From Favolaschia claudopus (lineage: Eukaryota > Basidiomycota > Agaricomycetes > Agaricales > Mycenaceae), in contig JAWWNJ010000016.1 in assembly GCA_037176885.1 (NCBI GenBank), positions 868,001-932,000 of the forward strand: DNA of 64,000 nt. The letters run 5' to 3'. Below, in pieces: positions 1-10,276 of this stretch. Position 1 is the stretch's first letter. Each line of letters starts with the position of its first letter. The position numbers were made by a program, and so were the translations under genes. A model generated the notes under the pieces. It ran no database searches. It was given only the letters and a program-made list of their open reading frames with translations, and had not been told where the DNA came from.

Positions 1-474
1 AGCATTCAGTGGACACTCCTACAAGGTCTCTCAACTGTCTTATAAATTAACTGTTCCCAAGTTGAAACATACTCATTTCACAGGCCAATTATGCCATCCC
101 TCCGGCATACCATGCGCAGGATTTGATCAATTATTTCCCTTCTTTCACTGATTTCGGCGTCACGCTCATCTTCAACAATACCGCATTCGTCAATGCTTTC
201 GCTCAATCTTTCACCTCGTTTGCAGTGAATCTCGATCCGAATGTTAAGCTGTCTCCCACAATCACGCCCGTGTGGAAGAAGTGGTCGCGCTCGTTTGAGA
301 CGGAGATGGTGTTCAATAAAACTGAAAATGACAAGCCAGCAATTGCGCCAGCCAAGTTATCCTCTACCTTTTTGGAGAGATGCGAGTGAGTGCCTCTCCT
401 GCGCATAATTCAACGGCATGCTCAGTGAACCGTGCAGATTCTGGTACAGTGTTCGCCACCTTACGGTTCAGTAG
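1..474 (+). CDS. Type-B carboxylesterase/lipase, C-terminal end (partial)
   Basis: This is the last part of a fungal type-B carboxylesterase (alpha/beta hydrolase fold, usually secreted, hydrolysing carboxylic esters or lipids). The window opens inside the gene. A short exon (about 2-25, reading GHSYK) is followed by an intron (26-83), a long exon (84-385), an intron (386-437) and a terminal exon ending at the TAG at 472-474. The translated part carries the family's late motifs: YAIPPAYHAQDL (residues before the substrate lid), YFPSF, and the terminal region with PVWKKW, MVFNKTE and CEFW. The catalytic serine and histidine would lie upstream, outside the window. A decayed relative lies in opposite orientation at 3.5-4.1 kb. 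Seen: frames and splice signals. Known: the family motifs. Confidence 0.8.
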
Positions 475-752
475 AAGGTTTTCGGGTGGCATATCGTTAT
501 TCATGCGTAGACTCAAACCTCATAATCGGCCGCTTATATGGTAAAACGTTGAATAATGTACATTGCAATTGCATATCGACAGTGGGTATTCTCATTTAGT
601 ATTGCGAAACTTTGGTATAGTTCTCTAAGTTCTGTTCTCGATGTTCGTGCAGTGGTTTCTTCCCGAGGATAAGTGCTTATCTCGTTCATTTAGAATGACT
701 GTTGGTGGCTGGTCAATGAACGACTACGTATACGCAATAGAATGTCCAAGAC

Positions 753-1149
753 TCACAACAGACTGACGAATAAAGCACTGAGACGGCGTTTCTGACCTTC
801 GGTACGCTGTGGGCCAGGCGTATGAGACTGTTTTTCGTCGTCTTGCATTTTACCATCGCGAGGCGAGGTGGTGGCATCTACCGACTGCCAGAAGTCATCT
901 TCCGCTGAACTCCTCGCGCTCTCACTGAGCCACCGGGTAAACTCGTCGCGATCCAGCCAGTCCGCCGCGTTCTCTGCCGTATACTGAGTGCTCGGCGCGT
1001 CGGGAAACGTCTGAAATATCAAATATAAGGCCGTGTGCGCCAATGCCACCCATAGAACACAACATAAGTACTTGTCTGATGTATTCAGCCAGACGCGTCT
1101 CTCCGGCGGCCAGAACAAGCATGTCGATTGCCACAGCTCCGTGGTTCAT
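753..1149 (-). CDS. Small hypothetical protein
   Basis: I do not recognise this gene. Two exons join cleanly: 1149-1072, then a 61-nt intron (1011-1071, GTACTT...TTTCAG), then 1010-753. The joined protein is about 111 residues. It starts MNHGAVAIDML and is acidic and polar in the middle (WLDRDEFTRW, SAEDDFW). The tail is basic and ends in a short hydrophobic stretch. There is no signal peptide I would trust. Without splicing, the two exon frames are different, so the intron is needed. The coding look is moderate: composition and codon use are plausible but there is no family match. It faces away from the reductase gene that follows on the same strand. Confidence 0.45.
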
Positions 1150-1577
1150 ATTTGAAAAGACGCGGGATATTGATTTCGACAAGAAAGTAGTAGGTGGTAA
1201 AGAGGTTAATGAGTGGCAATGGTAAATGGAAAGGGGGTTTGGATTTCCAAATTTGGACGACGCGTCTCGATCAATTGATCTTCGGTGATGGCCGACCACC
1301 CTTGTCTCCCCCCACTGGCACCATTTCGCTGTCCAGGATCTGCTCATGAGTCTCTCTGTTTCCATTGCAGAGATACGAGAAATTCAAGTCGTTTAATTCA
1401 GCCGCAGCGCGCCCAGCTGGCCAGTACCTCGGATTTTCGTAGCCCCTCACAGAGTTTAAAAGATTTCAACAGCAACTTAAAGAATCAAGCTTCACATGCA
1501 TTCAAGTTGTTGCAATATCGGTTGAATTTCGGAATCATATTCTATATGGCGATTCTCTTGTGACTGGTCTATATGAA
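1150..1577. other. Intergenic, no gene seen
   Basis: About 430 bases between the small gene's start codon and the reductase stop codon. The open frames here look random. It should hold the small gene's promoter and the reductase 3' UTR. I see no strong motif. Confidence 0.4.
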
Positions 1578-3021
1578 TCACCCCCAAAGTGCGGCTTCCT
1601 GTGCACCTCCATATCGCGCCCCTTTGACGGCCCCCGCCTCTGCAAACGCATTCAAAGTCTTGATCTCCTCGGCAGAAAGGACAACGTCGCCCGCAGCGCA
1701 GTTTTCCAACGTACGCTCCGATGCGCTATAAATTCAAATCAGATTCAGTACAAGTTTCCACGCAAAGTACGCAAACGCACGAGCTTCCGGGGAGCGGAAT
1801 GACATGCTGACCAAGGGACGCCACCCAGGCAATCGCGACTTGGGCTTGGGTCGCTCCTTTTTGAGCTGCGATATTCGCGATGATTGATGTGATACTGAGA
1901 TTGTGCTGGAGATTATCGGCTTGGAAGCGTTCGAAGTGGCGACGCCAGTCGTTCTCTGGGACACGCTCATGTTCACTGTTTGGAAGCAAGAAAGCTCAAA
2001 AGGTCTCACCTGGGAGGTCTGCAACGCTCTGAATCTTTCCGGTGAGCATCGCGTGGCCGACAGGACTGTGTATGTGTGGTGTGAGCTATCTAGGTGTGCT
2101 AGAGGAATCGACGTACGAATATCCGAGGACAGCAATACCTAGCTCGTTGGCGGTCGCGATTACCTGTTTCGTCTCTGCCTCGTACGCGGTCAAGCTGACT
2201 TCGATCTCGGCTGCTGTGACAGGATGGACCTGTAAAATTTATGGTTCAGTGCGGCTCTCCAACAATTTTCATCGTTCTTACCGCATGTGCACGGCGCAAG
2301 GTCTCGGCCCTACATTCAGACAGCCCTATGTGCGCAAAATGGCCCTCTTTGAGAAGCACAACAAGGTTGTTCATAATTTCCTCGATCGACATGGTCTTGT
2401 CGACGCGCGCGGGCTGGAAAAGGTCCATCTTCTTGTGAGTTCCCAGTGCTTTCGCTATGTTGATCACACTCTTCCTCATGTTTTCAATTCTATAGGGACT
2501 GAGCAAGGGTCACGAGCCAAATACATTGAAACTCACGAGCAGTCCGGCTTAACCCCAGCAGTCACGTCTACGGATCCCTTGACCGAAAGAAAGGTCTTGT
2601 CGGCATATTCGGGATACTTGGCGTAGAATCGCCCCAGCATCTCCACATTTTGAAGGCCCATTGTGCTGGAGTAGAAGTCACCTGCACGAGGATTCAATGA
2701 CCGCTGATCAGGCTAACCTTACTGCTACACACCGCTGTTCAAAATCATTTTCACCCCCGATGGGAGGCGGTCTACCCCTGCTTTGATGGAGGCGAAGCAA
2801 ACTTCGTCTGGCAACTCGGTAGCTCGGCTGCGCGTTTGCTCAATCCCTGTTCACTCTGCATACAAGTTTTTGGAAGACTTACAGATGCATTGTCATGAGA
2901 CCGTGCTACCAGCACGTTGTTTCAGCAAGACACAATAAACTGTGTTTAAAATACTCACGGCAACTCGACCAACAACTACGTCGGAAGCGGTGCCTCCCAA
3001 ATGTGTTGTCTTGACCGTCAT
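1578..3021 (-). CDS. Aldo/keto reductase, pyridoxal-reductase-like (AKR8 type), copy 1
   Basis: An NADPH-dependent aldo/keto reductase of the type that includes fission-yeast pyridoxal reductase; the real substrate is unknown. The start ATG is at 3021. Exons read through about eight short introns to GGAAQEAALWG-like codons and the stop at 1578-1580. Visible family features are the N-terminal strand (MTVKTTHLGGT), the active-site turn SGDFYS with its tyrosine, FLSVKG with the lysine, LFQPARVD (the family's usual histidine position is replaced, as in AKR8 enzymes), GLSEC, GYSPVG and LTGKI, LPENDWRRH, and IPLPGSS for the cofactor. Splice phases agree at every junction. An intron-for-intron paralogue lies at 52.6-54.1 kb on the same strand. 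No inactivating change was found. Confidence 0.85.
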
Positions 3022-3534
3022 TGTGTTTAGGTTGCGTTGCAGTTACGATTCGAGGGAACTTTTGACCATTATTCAATGCTTGCCTAGTATTTAAGTAGCC
3101 TCCCGTTTTAATTGACGGTAAAATTCCCAGTCAGCTTCGAGTCGGCCCGCCGAAGTCGACGCGTCAACTTCCGCACCTCCCAATTCTTAGGCAGTGAATG
3201 TCAGCGCTGCCAACAAAATAGCGCATTTCCGAGTTGAGACCCTGATGTCCGTGTTGTATCCGAATTATATGGTAACTTGGTTGCCTATTTGGGTTCCTAA
3301 AGTTCCGAAGGTCATCTCTTCAGGTCACGCAAGTTGACATCCGGTACTTGTCGGCTCTCACTTCCTTCCTCCCGTTTCGGATGACCAAGGAGATCCTGCG
3401 TCCTCGAAATCAAACAACTAAATTGGCAAACGTTTGCTTACTTAAATACTGAACGATGTCAAAGAGGTTTAGAAAACTCAAATCACGATAAATCCAACTG
3501 GCAGTAGAAATGGGTAATGGAATTGGTCAAGAAA
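3022..3534. other. Intergenic, no gene seen
   Basis: About 510 bases upstream of reductase copy 1 and downstream of the carboxylesterase relic. It is fairly AT-rich, with many stops in all frames. It presumably holds the reductase promoter; no clear TATA or repeat was recognised. Confidence 0.4.
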
Positions 3535-4100
3535 GAAAGAGATGCTGACTCGCATCGCACCAGCGTAGACTAGTAGATATACGAGACGGGGCGATCACAA
3601 AATTGTTGTGCTCAGTTTTATTTAGTACCATGTCCTTCTTATTGAACCGAGACCGCTTCTTACACACGGAGGGGCGAGACATAGTACGCAAACCAGCATT
3701 AAAGAACAACCTTCTTTCATTTCACCAGCGAGAAATCCTTGCCGGAATTATCAAGAGCGCAACCGTGTCAATGTAGTTTGTTTGACCGGATGGAAGAGAG
3801 AAAATGGATTTCAACGGACTTGCGAGACAAACAATATCTAGTCCGAAATCCTCCGTAATGGAGTAGGGGTATCGAGACTTCCTTGATAGCACGCTGAATA
3901 TCGGAGACTGGTATCGGGTTGGCCGAATTCGGGACCGCAAACATCTGGTAGGGTGTCCATAGTAAACGGCCAGATTCTCAACTTCCGTTATACCTGTTGG
4001 CGGAGCAGCGTAGCGAATGCCGCAAAATACATTGGTATTGAACTTCATGTCGAAAACTCCTTGATACTGCGCGTCATCGAAGCTAACAATTAGAAAACTG
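3535..4100 (-). pseudogene. Carboxylesterase relic with the middle deleted
   Basis: On the minus strand two pieces of a type-B carboxylesterase lie side by side. The upstream piece (about 4080-3740) resembles an esterase N-terminus: YQGVFD, then GIRYAAPPTG, then a damaged SEDCLFLN-like stretch read here as ITEDFGLDI. The downstream piece (about 3709-3540) resembles the C-terminus: KKRSRF, MVLNKTE and IAPSRIS, parallel to KKWSRSF, MVFNKTE and IAPAKLS of the intact gene at the left edge. The catalytic middle of several hundred residues is missing, and the two pieces are in different frames. I call it a pseudogene. Seen: motif similarity. Inferred: deletion after duplication with inversion. Confidence 0.6.
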
Positions 4101-4458
4101 GCGTCGTGTATGGAAGTGGAGGGAAGACAAAAAGCGGGATGCACGGAGAGTCGATACAGAAATCATCACAGCGGATTCAGAGAGCGCTAAGAGTGTAGAA
4201 TTGGTCCTCAACCCCGCTTGAAGTTTATACGTCGCACCTGTGTTTCAGAGCAAGACCAAACTGCAGTGGAAATTACCGAACGTCTGAGTATCAGATTTAT
4301 TTTACGATTCAATGCCCCCCTTTAAGAGTATTCAGACAGAGGAAACAATACCAGATGCCGAAACACCCTAGCACTGTATGTATAACCATAAGCAAGAAAA
4401 CCACTGCCAACTTGAAGTTCCAGCTGAATCCAACAGTGTTTTCTACTGACTTCAAAAC
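4101..4458. other. Intergenic, no gene seen
   Basis: Stretch between the carboxylesterase relic and the cysteine-motif gene. An open frame begins at 4355 but has no recognisable content and overlaps the likely first exon of the next gene in another frame. Confidence 0.3.
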
Positions 4459-5912
4459 ATGGCGGCGGCGGCGGCGACGAGCGAGCCGTCCAGCGAGCTG
4501 CAGGCTAGTGGTAGTAGTGAGCGAGCATGTTTTGCTAAGTTGGGAACAACGCCGTATACGGATTTCACTGGCGCACAGGCCAAGGCTGCATCGTGGGTCA
4601 CTGGCAGGTGAAGTTAAACTGGAACCAACGGGCCGCCTGCGAGTCGGACATCACGTAAAATCCGAGCCTTACGCCGCGGCCGTTGTGATGAGTCGTCGTC
4701 GATGCATGTCTTTCCCCGACCGCATCGACATCGTACACCGAGCAAATGAATCTGGGAGCTTTGCTGCACCCAGATATTGCCACCCCACCACAGCATACGA
4801 GAAGCCAAGCAACTACAACCAACAGACCTGAAAACACCCCTCCGGAGTCTACAGTGGTGGCTTTCTGGCGTCGTGTGGCCTACCTAACGACTCGAACGAA
4901 ATGCACAGACGGCAGGTGGATCAGTTCGTACGAGGTCCGACAGTGGAACAAGTCCAATCCCGAGGTGAGGCCGCGTGTCGCGTAAACCTGACAGCCGTGG
5001 ATTCGCTCAAGCGCGTAACCCCAGAGTTGCAGCAAATGCGCCTATGGACGATCGGTCACTGGCAAGAAATGCGAATTTGAAGATGATCAAGTGAGCTGTC
5101 AGCCCTGTCGGCTTGCGAAGACGTCCTGCGACAGAAAGACCAAATTTCTGTTCGCTTTGACTCGTCGCGAATTCTTCCCCACAATGGACGCGTTCTTGCG
5201 CGTGTACAATGCTCAGCCGCCTGCGAGATGTCGCTCGTTCCAGAAGTCAGCCAACAAGAGTCTGAAAAAGTCATTACCTTACGGTGAGCATGGCGGCGAC
5301 GCTGTGCCGCGCATTCCATGACAAGTGCAACTCAAAACTAACTAAATGTTTAGACACGGCTGTTAATGGCAGGACGACCGATGAAGCACCACCGCCAGCG
5401 GTGTTTAGCTGCTCCGGTGAATGTCTGATCGAGTGTCGCTCGATACCAGCATCTTTTGCGAGCTGACATTAATCTTGACTTACAGAGGGCGGCGAGGAAG
5501 AGAATGCCGCTGGATTCTTCGAGCGAGGGCCGCAAGTGGCTAGGCAGGTCCCCACCAAAATACGCCCAGACATCCCTCGAGACGTACGGCCGGTAGCTTC
5601 GTTATCTGAGGCCGAAATTGCGATGCAACGTGTCGTTCGTGATACTATAAAGGAGACATTCGCTGAAATGGAGGCGAGACGCGAGTGTAAGTGCTTGACG
5701 TCAGTTCACGACCGGTACTCATTAGAATCATGTTAGGGTGGAGACGGAACGTAGAGGCAGACATGGAAGCTCGGTTTTTACAAGTGGAGGTCAACCTCAA
5801 GCGCATGGTTTACGACGCAGTCAACGAAGCAATCCTGAGGCTGGAGAGCAAAATAGATCAGGCTCTGTTACGCGGGCAGAGACACGAGAGGGAGCGGAGC
5901 GTGCTTCAGTAA
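4459..5912 (+). CDS. Cysteine-cluster (zinc-finger-like) protein with coiled-coil tail
   Basis: A spliced gene with a CxxC-based motif. After an exon ending SYEVRQWNKSNPE (4964) and an intron at 4965-5024, the next exon encodes C-x2-C-x10-C-x10-C-x2-C-x7-C (CSKC ... KKC ... SCQPC ... SCD). This spacing, with the flanking lysines and arginines, recalls fungal zinc-cluster DNA-binding or related basidiomycete nuclear proteins. Later exons follow introns at about 5286-5354, 5419-5485 and 5687-5736 (perfect GTAAGT). The C-terminal part (EAEIAMQRVVRDTI ... ESKIDQALLRGQ) looks helical and may form a coiled coil. The stop is at 5910-5912. The 5' end is uncertain: an ATG at 4459 followed by an alanine run is one candidate and the ATG at 4746 another. 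A role in transcription is inference only. Confidence 0.55.
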
Positions 5913-6039
5913 TGATAATTAATAGTATTTATTTTATTTCACGGAGAAACTCGCGCGTCTGCGTCGGTCTGGTGTCGGCCTGGAATGGTGTCGGTTGACC
6001 CGTGTTTGTCCGATCCTCTCACTGTCTCTCAATACCGTC

Positions 6040-6776
6040 ATGTCGTCTCGTCTGTGCCGACAGTCTCTCTCGACAACGGCGCGTGCAGCCAGGTCTGTAC
6101 GTTCCAATGTACACCCACCAAGGCGCCTTATGAGCGCGGATGCTGCAGCCGGCCACCACGCCGAATACAAGCCCAAGAGCGATATGCCCTGGATTGTGTG
6201 TATCAATCCTGTTCAACAGACACGCCAATGGCTCGTTCTTAACCGCGTTCTCTGCTTCAGATTGGTGCTGCAGCTATCAGCGGTCCACTTGTGAGTTGCG
6301 CTTGTCTTGAATAGGTGGGCGAACTGACCGACACCGGTGACCATTCAAGCTTGCGTATTTACTACGGGACACATTCGAAATTAAGAAGAAGATTGCGGCA
6401 GGGCACCACGGACACGACTCGCACGACGCGCATGCCGCGTCTGCTGACCACTCGGAGGCACACGAGGAACATGTAGCGAAAGCGGAGGCGAAGGAAAAGT
6501 CCGACTTGACAGATGCAGCGTCCTCCAACGCGTTGCCTTCGGTAAGTGTACGTTTGAATACATTTTACTATGCTGAAGGTTTGTGTGGTATACTTTTAGA
6601 AGCAGGAGGAGTCCACTACTACCGATGAAGTGAGTTCTCAAGCCCCATACGAATCTGTGTGCTGAACCGATACCCGCTCTCGAAAGGCTGCTGCTGAGCC
6701 GCCAAAAGACGCGAATAAGCAGGACAAGGCAGAAAAAGAGAAAGCGGAGAAAGACGACAAAGAGGAAAGTAAATGA
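6040..6776 (+). CDS. Small mitochondrial-type single-span membrane protein
   Basis: Five exons (6040-6195, 6261-6290, 6350-6541, 6600-6629, 6687-6776) join in frame to give about 165 residues. The N-terminus is rich in Ser, Arg and Ala with no acids (MSSRLCRQSLSTTARAA), a typical mitochondrial presequence. The segment PWIIGAAAISGPLLAYLL is a likely membrane helix. The rest is charged: His-rich, then Lys/Glu-rich, ending KDDKEESK. Similar short basidiomycete proteins exist without a known role. Two of the exons are only 30 nt. Localisation is inferred from the presequence alone. Confidence 0.7.
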
Positions 6777-7504
6777 AGTGTTCGGTCCCTTGGTATTTGC
6801 GCATCTCCTGGGAATGGATTCATACTGACCCCTTCCGGCCCCAGAAACAAAATTGTAGAGCAGGTTTTGTAGAATGGTGTTGCACATATTTTATCGCCAC
6901 CAGAGACAATGCACCTTGTTCTTCCATCTCTGAAAGTGACGCACTTTGTCCTGAATCAAGCTCTCTTCGTCAAAACACCTCGTCTACATCCGCCTGCCGA
7001 CGTGGCTATTCCGAATCTACTGCTGGCTCGACTTCGACTTGGGGCGGCCCTGAACACGCTCTTTTCAACCAAGATCATGACCTATATACTGGCGCTCCAT
7101 CGACGCATGTCTTATCATTTCCCCGGTCTTGCGACGGGTCCCATATCAAGCTGGCTTACTGGTACAAATGACGATGACGGTTTGCGACCCGTCGCTCTTG
7201 TTCATATCGTTTTTCCGAGAAGCTATACAACCTGCTGCGCCTCTCCAAAAATACACGCCACACTTTTCGTTTTCACCTCGTCGGATTCCCCTCTCGAGTT
7301 ACAGTTCCCAGATCCGACTACTCGCTAACTTGCTCTATTCTTTTTGCACCTGTACTCGATGTGCTGTAGGCCTTGATCGTCGAACTCTTCTCGCTTTCGA
7401 TATATCGGTGTCTTGGGTTACCAGCCTATTCTCGTTCCAAACTAAATTTATCGAACCGACAGGTTCGTGCCCGCTATTTCTGAACTGCTGCGCTCCGCTT
7501 AAAA
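6777..7504. other. Intergenic, upstream of GH79
   Basis: About 730 bases. Long overlapping frames exist (6909-7328 and 7129-7821) but have no family motif and no splice logic. It probably carries the GH79 promoter and 5' UTR. The run of pyrimidines before 7505 fits a fungal core promoter. Confidence 0.4.
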
Positions 7505-10201
7505 ATGCGGCTCGTTCTGCTGGTCCATCAAAATTTCTGTTGCCCTCTGATGCTGCTCTTCGCCTTGTGGTGGTTTTGTATCCTGGCTGTTGTCCGCGCG
7601 TCTGTCACAGTGTACGGACAAATACCTCTCGGTATAACCAGTGCCCCTCCTGCCACAGCTACGCTGCCAGCAGCGTACAATACCACAGTTTTAAACCCTC
7701 CACCCATCCCAGACCCGGCGCCACCGACCTCCTTCACTCTGAGCTTACAATCTGTCAACACAAGTGTGTCCAGTGGACTTTCCATCCCAATCCAGGGCAC
7801 TTTCTTTGGTTTCTCTGTTGAAATGTCTGTCATAACCCAGCTGTGTATGTCTCCAATGACGTCCCAATTCATCCTTGACTGATATTGAATATGGGTGTCA
7901 GTTGGGAAGAACTCGTGCGTATCTCAGGCGCACAGCTTGATGGGCTTTAACTGGGGCTACATATAGCTCGTTTCTACAGGTTCCTCTTCTCAACCTCCTT
8001 GCCAATATCCAAGAGCGCGCTGGCGCCGTCCATGTGCGCATCGGCGGCAACACCCAGGAATTTGCTTATTTCGTGGACACACTGCCCGAGAACAGGGCGA
8101 TATCGAAAGAAAAGGCGGACACTAACAATCCTGTAGGGCACTATGCAGTCTGAGCCTTTCTCGTTCGCTCACAATTACCTTCGTTACAGACGCAAACGCC
8201 GGCTGTGATATATACCATGGATTTATTCTACCTGCTCTCAAATATCTCCTCGCTTGTCAACGTGAAGTGGTACATCGGTAGGCAGTCTTCATTCATCCGC
8301 TGTTATCTCGCCCTGGATGTCGTTCCCTTCCAGGAGTCCCGTTCAACGACACGTCGGCCTTCCGCTTCCAGATTGTCGAGTTTGGTGAAGCCGTTCTTGG
8401 CGACAACTTGCTTGGTATCCAAGTGGGCAACGAGCCCGATCTGTATTCGGCGTAGGTCGACGCTATATATGTCCGAGTGACTATGCGGATTGATTTTGTC
8501 GCCAGTCACCAACACCGCAATTCAAGCTATTCCCCGCAAAACTATGCCAATGAATTCGGCGAGCTGGTGGCAGCGTTGGCTGCAGACACTAACGTCACAG
8601 CCAGGGATAATCTCATTGGTCCCAGTGTCTCCGGCACCTGGACACCAGAGATGGTGTGGAACACGGGTTTCATCGGGCAATATACCGACAACTTGGGTGC
8701 GCTCTCCGTGGAACAGTAGGTCTCTGTCAACCATTACGGTCCTCAAGTAATGCTTTGCCAGCTATCCGACAGATAATTGCTTCCCAATTTACGGTTAGGA
8801 GGGAGCCTCTTCAAGGTGTTGTTGCGCCCTGAACCTTTCATCTTGCAGGCATCGGAGTGTTCCACGATCCTCAAACCGAGTTTTCTGATTTTTTAAATCA
8901 CACGTCGCCCGTGGCGCTGTGCGCTCCGTATCTCAACTCCACCGCAATTGCTCAAGCGGCTGGAAAGCCTTTCTTGATGTTTGAGACCAACAGCGCATCG
9001 TGCGGAGGGTTTCCAGGGATTTCAGATTCGTTCGGCGCGGCGCTTTGGGCGTTGGACTACGGGTTGCAGGTGCTTCGTACAATTGAATCGTCTCTGACCT
9101 TTTCTAAATCTGGCGCGCTCTAAGATGGCTACCAGTAATTTCTCGGGAGCCCTGTTACATGTTGGTGGTCAGAACGTGTTCTATAATGTGGGTTTCCCGT
9201 TTTGCCCAAACGCCAGCGCTTATTTTTTCACTTATTTTTTCACTTCTAGCCGTTCACTCGTAGGTGGTAAGGCCTCTTACCCTGGTTCAAACTCATCCTC
9301 TTCTTAGCTCCACCGACGAACGAGTCTAAATATTACGAGTGGACTGTCGGTGCCGGTATGCCAACTAAGGTCCATTCATAAACCCCATCCGCTAACCAAT
9401 CCGTAGTTTACTACTCGGCCCTCATATCAGCCGAAGTTTTTGGCAAGACCAACACCTCGCAGATCATCGACCTTCACGGCAACGAGGATAACATCTTCAC
9501 ACCGTGAGCCATTCTTTCAACGTTTCCTTCACCAACAGCATGACATCGTCTGAGCTACATAGACAATACGCCGTGTATGAGAATGGCGCCATCGCCAGAG
9601 TCGCATTGTTCAACTATGTCACAGACCCTAGCGGCGCAAGCCAATATACGGCGACGATCACAATTGCCGGCGGGACTGTGCCTTCATCTGTGCAGGTCAA
9701 ATATTTCCTATCGGATTCCGTCTCAACGAAGACCAACATCACTTGGGCGGGTCAGGTATTACACCCTATGGTTTCTCGAATCTCCGCTATTCGAAAGCTG
9801 ATTGTTTGTTATGTTTATTCTCACAGACTCTCGGCACCACGCGCACAGTAGACGGCCGCTTCAAAGGCACTCTGAACGTCGTCTCCATAGCATGCGACAC
9901 ATCCGCCAACACATGCCTCGTCCCCGTCCCCGCACCCGCATTCGCGCTCGTCTTCTTAACGCCCGCCGAAGACATTGCGACGGTGACGTTCTCGACGTCG
10001 ACCTTTACGAATACCGCCAATACCGCGACCGTCGCGTCGGCTGTGCTCGCCACGAGTAACGGGATGTCTGGCAAGGACTGGAGATTGGGGAGTACGAGTG
10101 CGGGGAGCGTTAAATCATCGGGGAGACGCTATCATCCGAATGTTGTTGGAATAATGATTGGAGCGGCTTCGACGCTGCTGGTGCATAGGCTACTGAAGTA
10201 G
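7505..10201 (+). CDS. GH79-family glycoside hydrolase (beta-glucuronidase-like)
   Basis: A secreted glycosidase of family GH79, which releases glucuronic acid-type sugars from proteoglycans or plant arabinogalactans. The start at 7505 gives a hydrophobic N-terminal segment (signal peptide or anchor) followed by a Pro/Thr-rich linker. Family landmarks in order: GTFFGFSVEMS, VRIGGNTQEF, WYIGVPFND, VGNEPDLYS (acid/base glutamate in NEP), SVEHYPTDNC, and MFETNSASCGG (likely nucleophile glutamate). About a dozen introns are needed; all junctions I tested keep frame, including a 13-nt microexon at 7902-7914. The C-terminal beta domain ends in a Ser-rich stretch plus a hydrophobic tail (VVGIMIGAAS), so a GPI anchor is possible. 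The stop is at 10199-10201. It converges on the farnesyltransferase gene 75 bp away. Confidence 0.85.
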
Positions 10202-10276
10202 TGGCGTGCAGATACAAGATGATACATACAGTACATACATACATGAAATCAGTACATTCATACAGTTTATGAACGA

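Noticed and set aside
6909..7328. 139-codon plus-strand frame upstream of GH79
   Set aside because: No motif; overlaps another open frame; better explained as the GH79 promoter region.
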